A DNA stretch of 64,000 nt from Xanthobacter autotrophicus (GCF_005871085.1 NZ_VAUP01000007.1:56835-120834); one strand, 5' to 3'. Positions 46,483 to 56,172 are shown, counted from the stretch's first letter. Notes: generated from the letters alone by a model not told the origin. Translations and numbers: made by a program.

Positions 46483-46967
46483 TGGGCATGCGCCGTCTCC
46501 TCGCCGCCCTTCTCCTCCTCGCCAGCTTCGCGCTGCCCGCTCTGGCGGTGCAGCCCGACGAGGTGCTGGGCGATCCGGTGCTGGAAAGCCGCGCCCGCGC
46601 CATCTCCGCCGAATTGCGCTGCATGGTCTGCCAGAACCAGTCCATCGACGATTCCGATGCCCCGCTCGCCAAGGACCTGCGCCTCATCGTGCGCGAGCGG
46701 CTGAAGGCGGGGGACAGCGACGGGCAGGTGATGGACTTCATGGTGGCGCGCTATGGCGAGTTCGTGCTGCTGCGGCCGGTCATGTCCTGGCGCAATGCCC
46801 TGCTGTGGGCGGCGCCGGTGCTGGTGCTGGCGCTGGGCGCGCTCGCCGCGTTCTTCGGCCTGAAGCGCCGCCGCGCCGTCGCTCCCCAGCGCCTCTCCGC
46901 CGACGAGGAAGCCCGCTTCAAAAAGCTTCTGGCGGAAGGGGAGGGGCCGTCCCCCGAAGGTCGCTGA
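46482..46967 (+). CDS. ccmH: Cytochrome c maturation protein CcmH
   Basis: A 161-residue thiol protein with a signal peptide (about 1-22, LPALAVQPDEV). The redox motif Cys-x-x-Cys lies in LRCMVCQNQSIDDSDAPLA, and one C-terminal TM helix (about 104-126) anchors it. It reduces apocytochrome cysteines ahead of haem attachment. It is the single-domain form, with CcmI encoded separately at the start of the operon. The stop is 15 bp from the convergent miaA stop, with no evident terminator. Confidence 0.95.
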   Translation: MGMRRLLAALLLLASFALPALAVQPDEVLGDPVLESRARAISAELRCMVCQNQSIDDSDAPLAKDLRLIVRERLKAGDSDGQVMDFMVARYGEFVLLRPVMSWRNALLWAAPVLVLALGALAAFFGLKRRRAVAPQRLSADEEARFKKLLAEGEGPSPEGR

Positions 46968-46982
46968 GCCTTTGCCGCCGCC

Positions 46983-47933
46983 TCAGGGCGCGGGCGTCTT
47001 GATCAGGCCAAGCAACGCCTCCAGCGCATCATCCGGCGTGGCGCGGGGCCAGTCCGCCATCTGGTGGCGAAAGAAGGTCTCCTGCCGCTTGGCGTAGCGG
47101 CGGGTGTCGCCTTGGCCCTCGGCGATGGCGGCGTCCAGCGTCATCTTGCCGACGAGATGGCGGGTGAGGGCCGGGGCGCCATGGGCCTTGAGCACCGTGC
47201 GGGCGGGATCGAGCCGGCGCGCGGCCAGGGCGCGAACCTCCTCCAGCGCGCCGTCCGCCATCATGGCTTCGAACCGAGCATCGATGCGCTGGCGCAGCAC
47301 CGCGCGGTCCATTTCCAGCACGAGGCACACACAGCGGGAGGCGTCCAGCACCGGCGTCGGCGCATCCCTTTGCCAGTCCGAGAGGGAGCGTCCGCTGGCG
47401 GTGATGACCTCCAGCGCCCGCAGCACCCGCTGGCGGTCGTTGGGCTGGAGCCGGGCGGCGGTCTGCGGGTCCATGTCCGCAAGGCGGGCATGCAGGGCGA
47501 GGCTGTCGAGGCCTTGCGCCATGCCGCGAACCTCGCCCCGCACCGCCTCCGGTACCGGAGGGATCTCGGCAAGGCCCTGCGTCAGCGCTCGGAAATAGAG
47601 GCCGGTGCCGCCGACGAAAATGGGCACAAGCCCCTGTTCGCGCGCGGCGGCGAGGGCGCTGGTGGCATCCGCGAGCCAGCGGCCCACGGAATAATCGGTT
47701 TCCGCATCCACGTGACCATAGAGGCCGTGGGGCACCCGGGCCGCCTCCGCGACGGTCGGCCGCGCCGTGAGGACCCGAAGATCGCCATAGACTTGCATGG
47801 AATCTGCATTGAGCACGATGCCCGTGAGTCGCTCGGCGAGCGCCATCGCGAGGGCCGACTTGCCGCTGGCGGTGGGACCTGCGATGAGCACCGCCTGGGG
47901 CTCATTCCCCTGTTCGAGTACCGATACTGCCAT
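46983..47933 (-). CDS. miaA: tRNA dimethylallyltransferase
   Basis: A 316-residue enzyme that prenylates A37 of tRNAs reading codons that begin with U. It has the P-loop GPTASGKS (19-26), [19 protein letters not shown], and later [14 protein letters not shown] and [14 protein letters not shown]. The C-terminal [13 protein letters not shown] is the substrate-channel segment. The ATG at 47933 gives the expected N-terminus and overlaps, on the opposite strand, the ATG of serB at 47932, so each promoter must lie inside the other gene. Confidence 0.96.
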   Translation of the reverse strand: MAVSVLEQGNEPQAVLIAGPTASGKSALAMALAERLTGIVLNADSMQVYGDLRVLTARPTVAEAARVPHGLYGHVDAETDYSVGRWLADATSALAAAREQGLVPIFVGGTGLYFRALTQGLAEIPPVPEAVRGEVRGMAQGLDSLALHARLADMDPQTAARLQPNDRQRVLRALEVITASGRSLSDWQRDAPTPVLDASRCVCLVLEMDRAVLRQRIDARFEAMMADGALEEVRALAARRLDPARTVLKAHGAPALTRHLVGKMTLDAAIAEGQGDTRRYAKRQETFFRHQMADWPRATPDDALEALLGLIKTPAP

Positions 47934-48831
47934 GGCCTATGTCGCGACGCTGATCTCAAACCCATCTGCCCCGGCTTTGACCCGGGAGGCAATCCACGAT
48001 GCGCGCGCGGTGCTGCCCGAGGCGCAGGAGGCCGTGGTGCTCGCCCCCGACGTGGCCGTGGACATCCATTTCGCCCCGCCGCTGGGCGCCGATGCCCGGG
48101 AACTGGCCGATGCGGTCCGCGCCGCCCTCGGCGATGCGCCCATCGACGTGGTGGTGCAGCTTGAGGCGGCCCGGCGCAAGCAGCTTTTCCTCGCCGACAT
48201 GGATTCCACCATGATCGGGCAGGAATGCATCGACGAACTGGCTGACCTCGTGGGTGTGAAGGCCCATGTGGCCGCCATCACCGAGCGCGCCATGCGCGGG
48301 GAGATCGCCTTCGAGCCGGCACTGCGCGAGCGCGTGGCGCTGCTGCGCGGGTTGCCGGCCGGCGTGGTGGCCGACGTGCTGCGCGAGCGCATCAAGCTTA
48401 CCCCCGGCGGGCTCGAGCTGGTGGGCACCATGAAGGCCAACGGGGCCTATACGGCGCTGGTCTCCGGCGGCTTCACCGTGTTCACCAGCGCCATCGCCGA
48501 GCGCATCGGTTTCGACGAGCACCGGGCCAACACCCTGCTCATCGACGATGGCCGCTTCGTCGGCGCGGTGGCGGAGCCCATCCTCGGTCGCGAGGCCAAG
48601 CTCGCCGCCCTCGAGGAGCTGCGCGACCGCATGCATCTCGCCCCGTCCGAGACCATGGCGGTGGGCGACGGCGCCAACGACCTCGCCATGCTGCAGGAGG
48701 CCGGGGTCGGCATCGCCTATCACGCCAAGCCGGCGGTGGCGGCGGCCGCCCACGTGCGTATCGACCACGGCGACCTCACCGCCCTGCTCTACATGCAGGG
48801 TTATGGGCTGAGCGAGTTCCACACCGCCTGA
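47932..48831 (+). CDS. serB: Phosphoserine phosphatase
   Basis: A 299-residue HAD-family enzyme, the last step of serine synthesis. It has an N-terminal ~80-residue regulatory (ACT-like) domain starting [16 protein letters not shown]. The HAD core has the nucleophile and acid pair in ADMDSTMIG (Asp89, Asp91), [16 protein letters not shown], the Ser of VSGGFTVF and [10 protein letters not shown]. The start codon shares the CATG palindrome with miaA on the other strand; no alternative start gives a better N-terminus. It is convergent with degP across a large stem-loop. Confidence 0.95.
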   Translation: MAYVATLISNPSAPALTREAIHDARAVLPEAQEAVVLAPDVAVDIHFAPPLGADARELADAVRAALGDAPIDVVVQLEAARRKQLFLADMDSTMIGQECIDELADLVGVKAHVAAITERAMRGEIAFEPALRERVALLRGLPAGVVADVLRERIKLTPGGLELVGTMKANGAYTALVSGGFTVFTSAIAERIGFDEHRANTLLIDDGRFVGAVAEPILGREAKLAALEELRDRMHLAPSETMAVGDGANDLAMLQEAGVGIAYHAKPAVAAAAHVRIDHGDLTALLYMQGYGLSEFHTA

Positions 48832-48860
48832 GGCGGCGTTCGGCTCTCCCTGATGGCCTT

Positions 48861-48906
48861 GCGCCGCCGTCATGCCCCGGGGATAGGCCGGGGATGACGG
48901 CGGCGC
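48861..48906. repeat. Large stem-loop between serB and degP, REP-like
   Basis: A 13-bp perfect stem (48861-48873 with 48894-48906) continues after one bulged G into a 6-bp CCCCGG/CCGGGG stem and a short loop. The central wording GTCATGCCCCGG...CCGGGGATGAC resembles the alphaproteobacterial REP class. There is no T-run, so transcript-end protection is more likely than intrinsic termination. Confidence 0.75.
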
Positions 48907-48927
48907 ATCAGCTCAGTTCAGTGGCCC

Positions 48928-50424
48928 TCAGTTCAGCGGAATGGTGACGAACTCCTGCTTGCCCTCGCCGTCGGAGACGAGGAGCAGGGCGGAGCGCTTG
49001 CCCTGCTTGCGAAGGGCGTCCACCTGCTTCTCCACGTCGGCGGGGCTTACCACCGCCTCCTGGCCCACCTGGACGATGACCTGGCCCGCCTTGATGCCCT
49101 TGTTGGCGGCGGGGGTGGAGGCATCGACGCCGGTGATGACCACGCCGTTGATCTCGCTCTTGATGGAATAGCGCTTGCGCAGCTCGTCGCTCATGGCCGA
49201 CAGCTCGATGCCGAGCGCCTTCCGGGGCGCCACCTTTTGGGATTCGGCGGCGGGCTTGGCGGTCTCCGGCTTGTCGTCCTCGGGCATGCGGGCGACCTTG
49301 AGGCGCAAGGTCTCTTCCTTGCCTTTGCGCACGACCACCACGTCCACCTCGGTGTCGGCCATGGTGTCGGCCACGGTGCGGGTCAAATCGCGCACCTCCT
49401 TGATGTCGCGGCCGTTAAACTTCACGATCACGTCACCAGCCTTGATGCCGCCCTTGGCCGCCGGGCTGTTCTCCGAGACCACGCCGATAAGCGCACCGCG
49501 CGGCTTGCCGAGGCCGAGGCTCTCGGCGATGTCGTCGGTGACCGGCTGGATGCGCACCCCGATCCAGCCGCGCCGCACTTCCTTGAACTGTTCCAGTTGG
49601 GCCAGCACCGGCTTGGCGGTGGCGGCCGGAACCGCGAAGCCGATGCCGATGGAACCGCCCGAGGGGGAGATGATGGCGGTGTTGATGCCGATCACCTCGC
49701 CTTCCATGTTGAACAGCGGACCGCCCGAATTGCCGCGGTTGATGGCGGCGTCGGTCTGGATGAAATTGTCGTAGGGGCCGGAATTGATGTCGCGGTTGCG
49801 GGCGGAGACCACGCCCACCGTGAGCGTGCCGCCGAGGCCGAACGGGTTGCCGATGGCCATCACCCAGTCGCCCACCCGCAGCTTCTCGCTGTCGCCGAAC
49901 TTCACCGAAACCAACGGCTTGTCGGGCTTCACCCGCAGCAAGGCCAGGTCGGTCTTGGTGTCGCGACCGATCAGCTCGGCCTTCAGCTTCGAGCCGTCAT
50001 TGAAATTGGCGAAGATCTCGTCGGCATCAGCGATGACGTGATTGTTGGTCACGATGAGTCCGGAGGGATCAATAACGAAGCCCGAGCCGAGGGAGGAGAC
50101 GCGTCGCGAGCGCTGTTCGCCGCCGTCGTCCTGCCGCCGCTTGAAGAATTCGTCGAAGAAATCCTCGAACGGCGAGCCCGGCGGCAGTTGCGGCTGGGGC
50201 ACCGAGCGCGACGCCGCCACGTTCTGCGAGGTGGAGATGTTCACCACCGCGTCCATGACCCGCTCGGCCACGTCCGCTACCGTGTCCGGCCCCTTGCCGG
50301 GCGCGGCGAGGAGGGGGACCGGGCTGAGGGTCGAGAAGGTCGCGGTGAGGAGCGCGAGGGCGGCTGCCAGGACAAAAGCGGGCAGGCGGGCGGCGGGAGC
50401 TGAGGAACGAAGCGGTTGGGGCAT
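48928..50424 (-). CDS. degP: Periplasmic serine protease DegP/HtrA (Do family)
   Basis: A 498-residue protease-chaperone. The signal peptide spans about 1-41 (LLAAPGKG). The trypsin-like domain has the catalytic triad His129 (TNNHVIAD), Asp159 (DTKTDLALL) and Ser233 (GNSGGPLF). Two PDZ domains follow (about 290-385 and 405-495) with GWIGVRIQPV, SPAAKGGIKAGDVI and TPAANKGIKAGQVI. A disordered Arg/Asp-rich loop (95-110) precedes the protease core. The ATG at 50424 has GAGGAG upstream. It degrades or holds misfolded envelope proteins. It lies downstream of hflK-hflC-DUF2065 on the same strand, behind a terminator. Confidence 0.95.
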   Translation of the reverse strand: MPQPLRSSAPAARLPAFVLAAALALLTATFSTLSPVPLLAAPGKGPDTVADVAERVMDAVVNISTSQNVAASRSVPQPQLPPGSPFEDFFDEFFKRRQDDGGEQRSRRVSSLGSGFVIDPSGLIVTNNHVIADADEIFANFNDGSKLKAELIGRDTKTDLALLRVKPDKPLVSVKFGDSEKLRVGDWVMAIGNPFGLGGTLTVGVVSARNRDINSGPYDNFIQTDAAINRGNSGGPLFNMEGEVIGINTAIISPSGGSIGIGFAVPAATAKPVLAQLEQFKEVRRGWIGVRIQPVTDDIAESLGLGKPRGALIGVVSENSPAAKGGIKAGDVIVKFNGRDIKEVRDLTRTVADTMADTEVDVVVVRKGKEETLRLKVARMPEDDKPETAKPAAESQKVAPRKALGIELSAMSDELRKRYSIKSEINGVVITGVDASTPAANKGIKAGQVIVQVGQEAVVSPADVEKQVDALRKQGKRSALLLVSDGEGKQEFVTIPLN

Positions 50425-50797
50425 GTCTCTCCTCGACGCGGCGGTCGTTCCTTGAGGCTGAACCGGCCGCCGCGCGGGCGCAAGCCCCGGGCGGTCACGA
50501 TCCGGCGTCGGCCACACCGGAGGCGACCCGTCCTGGCCGGTCTCCCGGCGCAGGGCCGTCCCCGCATTCAAGACCAGCTGGAGACCCGACGCCACCGGCA
50601 TGCGGTCGGATCGGGCCCTGATCACAGATGAATCGGTGCGGGCGCAATGCGGCCAAAACGCGACCGCCCCGTCCGCCGGCTTACGGGCGAACGGGGCGGT
50701 CTGCTTGGCGAAAGGCTCATGGGCCGGACTTCCTGTCGGTCTGAAGCTGGGCTTCGACGACCATGCCGGCGGGGGTGCTGCCGGTTGTCCCTCGCCC
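50425..50797. other. 373-bp spacer between DUF2065 and degP
   Basis: Apart from the terminator at 50655-50701 nothing is evident. The 230 bp between that terminator and the degP start should hold the degP promoter; no convincing heat-shock or sigma-E-type promoter was found by eye. Confidence 0.5.
50655..50701 (-). terminator. Intrinsic terminator of the hflK-hflC-DUF2065 operon
   Basis: An 11-bp perfect stem (50662-50672 with 50691-50701, GACCGCCCCGT type) has an 18-nt loop. On the minus strand it is followed by GCGTTTTGG. It separates the operon from degP. Confidence 0.7.
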
Positions 50798-50986
50798 TCA
50801 AAAAGTGCGGATGAGGAAGACCAACAGCACGCCGAGGGCGCCGACGCCCAGCCCCGCGAGGCGCATGGGAGTCTCCGGGGCGTGGAGCGCCGCCTCCATG
50901 GCCCTGCGCCATGCCGCCGGGAAGGCGGCAAGGCACAGGCCCTCGATGGCGAGCATGAGGCCCAGCGCGGCAATCAGATCCTTCAT
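50798..50986 (-). CDS. DUF2065 family small membrane protein
   Basis: A 62-residue protein with two predicted transmembrane helices (about 5-22 and 43-60) and a short loop containing WRRAMEAAL. The LAGLGVGALGVLLVF end is typical of DUF2065 (YjeT-like). Proteins of this family sit downstream of hflC in many proteobacteria and have no established function. The gene is 19 bp downstream of hflC and ends the operon. Confidence 0.88.
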   Translation of the reverse strand: MKDLIAALGLMLAIEGLCLAAFPAAWRRAMEAALHAPETPMRLAGLGVGALGVLLVFLIRTF

Positions 50987-51005
50987 GCCGAACTCGGCCC
51001 TTTTG

Positions 51006-51908
51006 TCAGTTGCCGGTGGTGGGCGCAGCGGGGGTCACTGCGCTCACAGGGTCTTGGAAATAGCGGAAGAAGCGCGAATCCGGGCTCAACAGCATGCGGG
51101 TGTCGCTGGGCTTGATGCTCGCTTCATAGGCCTGCATGGACCGGTAGAAGGAGAAGAAGTCCGGATCGCGCCCGAACGCGTCGGCGAAGATGCGGTTGCG
51201 CTCCGCATCACCTTCACCGCGTACCTGCTCGCCCTTGGAGTTGGCCTCGGCGACCACGATGGTCACCTCGCGGTCGGCGCGGGCGCGCAGCCGCTGGGCG
51301 GCCTCGTTGCCCTGGGCGCGGATTTCGGCCGCCTCCCGCTGGCGCTCCGTCTGCATGCGCTGGAACACCGCCTGGCTGTTGGCTTCCGGCAGGTCGGCGC
51401 GGCGGATGCGCACATCCACCACGGTGATGCCGAAGTTCGAGGCCTCGCGGTTCACCTGCTCGGCGATCTGGTGCATCAGGCCTTCACGACCGTCGCGCAC
51501 GACGCTGATGAAGCTGTTCTCGCCCAGCACGCGCCGCAGCGCCGAGTTGAGCACCGTGGACAGGCGAGAGTTGGCGCCCTGCACCGTGCCCACCGACTGG
51601 TAGAAGCGCAGCGGATTGGTGATCCGATAGCGGGCGAAGGCATCCACCACCAAGCGCTTCTGGTCGGCGGCAATGACTTCCTGCGACGGATTTTCCAGGT
51701 CGAGGATGCGGTTGTCGAGATAGACGACGCTGTCGATGAACGGCACCTTCCAGTGCAGTCCCGGCGTGGTGACGGGCGCGAGCGGGTCACCGAGCCTTAG
51801 CACCAGGGCCTGCTGCGTCTGGTGGACGACGAAGGCGGCGGAATAGATGAGGACGAGGGCGACGACGCCGAGAATGGCGAGAACGCCGCCGATGATCGGA
51901 TTTCTCAT
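51006..51908 (-). CDS. hflC: FtsH protease regulator HflC
   Basis: A 300-residue SPFH/prohibitin-family protein with an N-terminal TM anchor (about 8-26) and a periplasmic SPFH domain (QQALVLRLGDPLAPVTTPGL). A long coiled coil follows (about 160-245, rich in Glu/Arg/Ala). HflC and HflK form a cage around FtsH that tunes membrane-protein degradation. Its ATG overlaps the hflK stop by 4 bp (ATGA). Confidence 0.95.
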   Translation of the reverse strand: MRNPIIGGVLAILGVVALVLIYSAAFVVHQTQQALVLRLGDPLAPVTTPGLHWKVPFIDSVVYLDNRILDLENPSQEVIAADQKRLVVDAFARYRITNPLRFYQSVGTVQGANSRLSTVLNSALRRVLGENSFISVVRDGREGLMHQIAEQVNREASNFGITVVDVRIRRADLPEANSQAVFQRMQTERQREAAEIRAQGNEAAQRLRARADREVTIVVAEANSKGEQVRGEGDAERNRIFADAFGRDPDFFSFYRSMQAYEASIKPSDTRMLLSPDSRFFRYFQDPVSAVTPAAPTTGN

Positions 51909-53062
51909 CGCGTGGCTCCCTGGGGCTGGGCGGGGGTGGCCGACGGGCGGCGGAGGAGGTCATTGAGCGGCAGGACGGGCACGACGCCGCCTGACCCTCC
52001 GGTTGACGTTCCTCCTGCCCCCTGACGCGCGGCGCCGGAATCCACCAGCACCTTGTCCACGCCTCCGAGCACGCGTTCCATGGTTTCAAGGTACATACGC
52101 TCGCGCGTCACCACCTTCGCCTTCTGGTACTCGTCATAGATCTTCAGGAAGCGCGCCGCCTGACCGCGGGCTTCCACAACGGTGCGCTCGCGATAGCCCT
52201 GGGCGGCGTTCTCGATGCGGGAGGCCTCGCCGCGCGCCTCGGGGAGGACCCGGTTGGCGTAGGTCTGCGCCTCGTTCTGGGAGCGCTCGGCGTCGGCGCG
52301 GGCGGCCTGCACGTCGCGGAAGGCGTCGATGACCTGGCTGGGCGGGTCAACCTTCTGCATCTGCACCTGGGTGATCTGGACGCCGGCCTTGTAGCTGTTC
52401 AGCACCTGCTGCATCAGCTCCTGCACGCCGGTCTCGATGTTCTGCCGGGCGCCGGTGAGGATGGGCTGGATATTGGTGCGGCCGATGACCTCGCGCATCG
52501 CGCTTTCGGCCACCGCCTTGATGGTGCCTTCGGGGTTCTGGACGTTAAACAGATAGTCCTGGGCATTGGAGATGACCCAGAACACGGCGAAGTCCACGTC
52601 CACGATGTTCTCGTCGCCGGTGAGCATGAGGCTTTCCGCCGGCACGTCACGCATCACGGGGGAGCCGCGGCGCGCGTCCTCGCTCACCTGCATGCCGATG
52701 TCGATGCGGTTGACGAAGGTCACCTTGGGGGTCAGCACCGACTGGATGGGATAGGGCCAGTGGTAGTTCAGGCCGGGCTGGGTCGTGCCCACATAGCGGC
52801 CGAACTGGAGCACCACGCCCTGCTCGTCGGGCTGCACGCGATACCAGCCGGACATGAGCCAGCCGAACACGATCAGCGCGATGATGACAGCGATGCCCTT
52901 GGCGCCGAAGGAGCCGGGGATCATGGTGCGCAGCCGGTCCTGGCTGCGGCGGATCAAGTCTTCGAGATCTGGCGGCGTCGGTCCTGATGAAGAGGGCCCC
53001 GATCCCCAGGGACCCCGCGGCCCATTACCCCATGGGCCGCCACTTTGATTCTTCCACGACAT
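51905..53062 (-). CDS. hflK: FtsH protease regulator HflK
   Basis: A 385-residue SPFH-family partner of HflC. A Gly/Pro/Ser/Trp-rich cytoplasmic tail (1-30, GGPWGNGPRGPWGSGPSS) is followed by a TM helix (about 55-77), the SPFH domain (RVQPDEQGVVLQFGRYVGTT), a coiled coil (about 240-330) and a Gly-rich C-terminus. The ATG at 53062 follows GGGAGACGACGG. The long in-frame upstream sequence is non-conserved and crosses a perfect palindrome, so it is not coding. Confidence 0.95.
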   Translation of the reverse strand: MSWKNQSGGPWGNGPRGPWGSGPSSSGPTPPDLEDLIRRSQDRLRTMIPGSFGAKGIAVIIALIVFGWLMSGWYRVQPDEQGVVLQFGRYVGTTQPGLNYHWPYPIQSVLTPKVTFVNRIDIGMQVSEDARRGSPVMRDVPAESLMLTGDENIVDVDFAVFWVISNAQDYLFNVQNPEGTIKAVAESAMREVIGRTNIQPILTGARQNIETGVQELMQQVLNSYKAGVQITQVQMQKVDPPSQVIDAFRDVQAARADAERSQNEAQTYANRVLPEARGEASRIENAAQGYRERTVVEARGQAARFLKIYDEYQKAKVVTRERMYLETMERVLGGVDKVLVDSGAARQGAGGTSTGGSGGVVPVLPLNDLLRRPSATPAQPQGATR

Positions 53063-53121
53063 CCGTCGTCTCCCGTGAGCGGTGCCGCCATCGGCACACG
53101 CGTCGCTGCGAGCCTCCGCCG

Positions 53122-53147
53122 GATCCGTGCGGCATGCCGCACGGATC
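53122..53147. promoter_or_regulatory. Perfect 26-bp palindrome upstream of hflK
   Basis: The sequence GATCCGTGCGGCA followed directly by its exact reverse complement spans 53122-53147, about 60 bp before the hflK start. It could be a dimeric regulator operator or fold as a leader hairpin. No known regulator motif is recognised. Confidence 0.75.
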
Positions 53148-53306
53148 TGGTCCGACAGGCGGACCCATCCGAGAAGGCAGGCCGGGCGCCGGCGAAAACC
53201 AGCACCTGAGGCCACCCCATCGGGTTGGGCGGTTATAGGAAACCGCGCGTCGCCTTTCAACGCGACGCGCGGTCAGCCTCGTTCGCAGATAAGGTCGAGC
53301 CGCGCT

Positions 53307-53585
53307 TTACGCAACGGGAGGACTGACCGCTGGAATGCGATCCCCCAGGGCCTGACTCCGGGCCGCCGTTGCAACGCCGCGATAGTAGTCGAGGACGAAG
53401 AGGCGGATGGCGGACGACAGGTTGCCCTGCGTGCGCGCGGAATCGATGGTTGCCACGAGGTCGGACAGGGTGAGCCGGCGGCCGCTGGCAATCTCCTTCA
53501 ACGCCTCCCAGAAGGCGTCTTCAAGGCTGACGCTGGTTTTGTGGCCGGCGATGACGATGGATCTTTTAACCACGGGGCTTTTCAT
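53307..53585 (-). CDS. Ribbon-helix-helix domain protein
   Basis: A 92-residue protein with an RHH_4-type fold: strand KRSIVIAGHKTSVSLEDAFW, helix EALKEIASGRRLTLSDLVATI and then SSAIRLFVLDYYRG. The layout matches small alphaproteobacterial RHH proteins found beside fumC. It may bind DNA, but no target is known. It overlaps the end of the DUF4169 gene by 20 bp, so the two are co-translated. Confidence 0.88.
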   Translation of the reverse strand: MKSPVVKRSIVIAGHKTSVSLEDAFWEALKEIASGRRLTLSDLVATIDSARTQGNLSSAIRLFVLDYYRGVATAARSQALGDRIPAVSPPVA

Positions 53586-53781
53586 GTTCTTCCCTCTCGG
53601 TCAGGGCGTGGCCTTCAAGGTGGCGTCGCTGCCGCTCAAGCTCGTCTGCCAGCCTTTGACGATCGGCCTTGGTCCGTCCGAATCGGATACGGTTCTCATC
53701 GGCTGCCGTCTGCGCCACCTGACGGACCCGCGCCTTGCGCGCCCGGTGAAGATTGACCACGTCGCCCAACGCTTTTCTCAC
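53566..53781 (-). CDS. DUF4169 family protein
   Basis: A 67-71 residue basic, helical protein with the family's start GDVVNLHRARKAR and core ENRIRFGRTKADRQRL and LEGHAL. The GTG at 53781 opens the frame. A TTG at 53769, preceded by AAGGTGAG, would start exactly at the conserved Met-Gly-Asp-Val-Val-Asn and may be the true start. It is co-transcribed with the RHH gene and divergent from fumC. No function is known. Confidence 0.82.
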   Translation of the reverse strand: MRKALGDVVNLHRARKARVRQVAQTAADENRIRFGRTKADRQRLADELERQRRHLEGHALTEREEHEKPRG

Positions 53782-54026
53782 CTTGTCGCCGGTTTCCTCC
53801 GCACCCGGCGGCCGGTGATCTTATACGGCCGGCGCACCGCGTCAGGCCCACGAGCCCAATGAGATACTAATACCTCAAGGCAACCTAAGGATATGGCGAA
53901 TTGTTGGAGAGGTAACATCCGCCGGCTACCGCCTTGGAATTATTTTAGCCTAGAGGTCTAGCTCCCCCGAGGGCCGTCAGCTGTGCTATGAGCCCGCCGC
54001 CGCGTGACCATTGAAAGGCTAAGGCG

Positions 54027-55415
54027 ATGAGCACCCGCATCGAGACCGATACGTTCGGTCCCATTGAAGTTCAGTCCGACCGCTATTGGGGTGCGCAGGC
54101 GCAGCGCTCGCTTGGGAATTTCAAGATCGGCTGGGAAAAGCAGCCGCTTCCGGTCGTCCGTGCCCTCGGCATCGTCAAGCGGGCCGCCGCCGAAGTAAAT
54201 CGCGACCTCGGCCGGCTCGATCCCAAGCTTGCCGACGCCATCGTCGTCGCCGCGCAGGAGGTGATCGAGGGCAAGCTTGATGCCCATTTCCCCCTCGCCG
54301 TCTGGCAGACCGGTTCGGGCACCCAGTCCAACATGAACGCCAATGAAGTGATCTCGAACCGGGCCATCGAGATGCTCGGCGGGGAAATGGGCTCCAAGAA
54401 GCCCGTGCATCCCAACGATCACGTGAATATGAGCCAGTCGTCCAACGACACCTATCCCACCGCCATGCACATCGCCTGCGCGGAGGAGATCGTCCATCGC
54501 CTGCTGCCGGCCCTCCAGCAGCTGCGCAACGCTCTCAACGACAAGTCGCAGCAGTGGGCGAAGGTCATCAAGATCGGCCGCACCCACACCCAGGACGCCA
54601 CCCCGCTCACGCTGGGCCAGGAATTCTCCGGCTACACCCAGCAGGTGGAAAACGGCATCAAGCGCATCGAGCTGACCCTCCCGGCGCTGATGCAGCTGGC
54701 GCAGGGCGGTACTGCGGTGGGTACTGGCCTCAACGCGCCGGTTGGTTTTGCCGAGGCGGTGGCGGACAAGATCGCCTCCATCACCGGCCTGCCCTTCACC
54801 TCGGCGCCCAACAAGTTCGAGGCGCTGGCCGCCCACGACGCGATGGTGTTCTCGCACGGCGCCATCAACACGGTGGCGGCCTCGCTGTTCAAGATCGCCA
54901 ACGACATCCGCCTGCTCGGCTCGGGCCCGCGCTCGGGCCTCGGCGAGCTGTCGCTGCCGGAGAACGAGCCCGGCTCGTCCATCATGCCGGGCAAGGTGAA
55001 CCCCACCCAGTGCGAGGCGCTGACACAGGTCTGCGTGCAGATCTTCGGCAACAATGCCGCGCTCAGCTTCGCCGGCAGCCAGGGACACTTCGAGCTGAAC
55101 GTCTACAACCCGGTGATGGCCTACAACTTCCTCCAGTCGGTACGGCTGATGGCGGATGCGGCGGTCAGCTTCACCGAGAACTGCGTCGTTGGCATCGAGG
55201 CCCGCGAGGACAACATCAAGGCGGCGCTGGAGCGCTCGCTCATGCTGGTCACCGCGCTGGCCCCGAAGATCGGCTACGACAACGCCGCCAAAATCGCCAA
55301 GACCGCCCACAAGAATGGCACCACCCTGCGCGAGGAAGCCGTCGGCGGCGGCTATGTGACCAACGAGGAGTTCGACGCTGTCGTGCGTCCGGAGAACATG
55401 ATCTCGCCCGGCTGA
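54027..55415 (+). CDS. fumC: Class II fumarate hydratase
   Basis: A 462-residue TCA-cycle enzyme, iron-independent, catalysing fumarate to malate. Recognisable are [51 protein letters not shown] (active-site region, 20 residues) and the superfamily signature [11 protein letters not shown]. The length is normal. The 245-bp spacer upstream (53782-54026) is distinctly more AT-rich than the surrounding coding DNA and must carry divergent promoters for fumC and the DUF4169 gene; no clean -35/-10 pair is visible. Confidence 0.97.
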   Translation: MSTRIETDTFGPIEVQSDRYWGAQAQRSLGNFKIGWEKQPLPVVRALGIVKRAAAEVNRDLGRLDPKLADAIVVAAQEVIEGKLDAHFPLAVWQTGSGTQSNMNANEVISNRAIEMLGGEMGSKKPVHPNDHVNMSQSSNDTYPTAMHIACAEEIVHRLLPALQQLRNALNDKSQQWAKVIKIGRTHTQDATPLTLGQEFSGYTQQVENGIKRIELTLPALMQLAQGGTAVGTGLNAPVGFAEAVADKIASITGLPFTSAPNKFEALAAHDAMVFSHGAINTVAASLFKIANDIRLLGSGPRSGLGELSLPENEPGSSIMPGKVNPTQCEALTQVCVQIFGNNAALSFAGSQGHFELNVYNPVMAYNFLQSVRLMADAAVSFTENCVVGIEAREDNIKAALERSLMLVTALAPKIGYDNAAKIAKTAHKNGTTLREEAVGGGYVTNEEFDAVVRPENMISPG

Positions 55416-55551
55416 TACCGGTCTGGCTTCAGCACCGGCGCGGCGGCATTCCGGACGGGGTGCCGCCGCGTTTGTTTACGGCCATGCTATGACTTCGGGA
55501 AACGCGCCGCCGCTGGTCCGGCGCAAGCCGGCTTCCGCGCGAGGTGACGCC

Positions 55552-56172
55552 ATGACGGACGCGAATCCAGACGACCTCAGGGAGGTCGCCATAGACGCCC
55601 TGCACCCCACCCAGCTCAACCTTGGCATGGACGAGGTGAAGCGCCGGGCGCAGCAGATGGCCGGCCTCTCGCGGAGCGCGCTCCGGGCGCAGCTCGAGAA
55701 GAAGGCGGTGCCCTATGTGATCGGGCCGAAGAAGCGCCTCTATATGACCGACCATCACCATTTGTGCCGCGCTCTGCTGCTCGCCGGCCACGACACGGTG
55801 CTGGTGGGCAGGCCCCGGGAGGATGCGGACTGGTCCGATCTTGATCTGCCGACCTTCTGGCATCGCATGGAAGCGCAGGGCCTGTGCTGGCCCATCGACG
55901 TGGACGGCAACCGGCGGCCATGCGTCAAGATCCCCGGGCACATCAGCGAGCTTACAGACAACCCGTGGCGCACGCTCGCCCGAGGGGTCCGCGGCGATGC
56001 CTACACGAACCTGGACACCCCGTTCCAGGAATTCATGTGGGGCAACTATTACCGCTCCTTCATGACCACGCGGCTGCTCCAGAGCGACATCGAGCTGGCG
56101 GAAAAGCTGGCGGTGAAGCTCTCCCGCCTCGACGAGGCCCAGGACCTGCCGGGCTATCTCGGTTCCAAGTGA
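55552..56172 (+). CDS. ParB-like nuclease-domain protein (ParBc_2 type)
   Basis: A 206-residue protein matching the ParBc_2 family in order: IDALHPTQLNLGMDEVKRR, PYVIGPKKRLYMTDHHHLCR, DLPTFWHRMEAQGLCWPID, then HISELTDNPWRTLARGVRG and TPFQEFMWGNYYRSFM. This family is distinct from chromosomal ParB and often occurs as a single free-standing gene; its role is unknown. The ATG at 55552 (GAGGTG upstream) is preferred over one at 55489. The stop codon lies inside a 14-bp tandem repeat that extends downstream. Confidence 0.85.
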   Translation: MTDANPDDLREVAIDALHPTQLNLGMDEVKRRAQQMAGLSRSALRAQLEKKAVPYVIGPKKRLYMTDHHHLCRALLLAGHDTVLVGRPREDADWSDLDLPTFWHRMEAQGLCWPIDVDGNRRPCVKIPGHISELTDNPWRTLARGVRGDAYTNLDTPFQEFMWGNYYRSFMTTRLLQSDIELAEKLAVKLSRLDEAQDLPGYLGSK

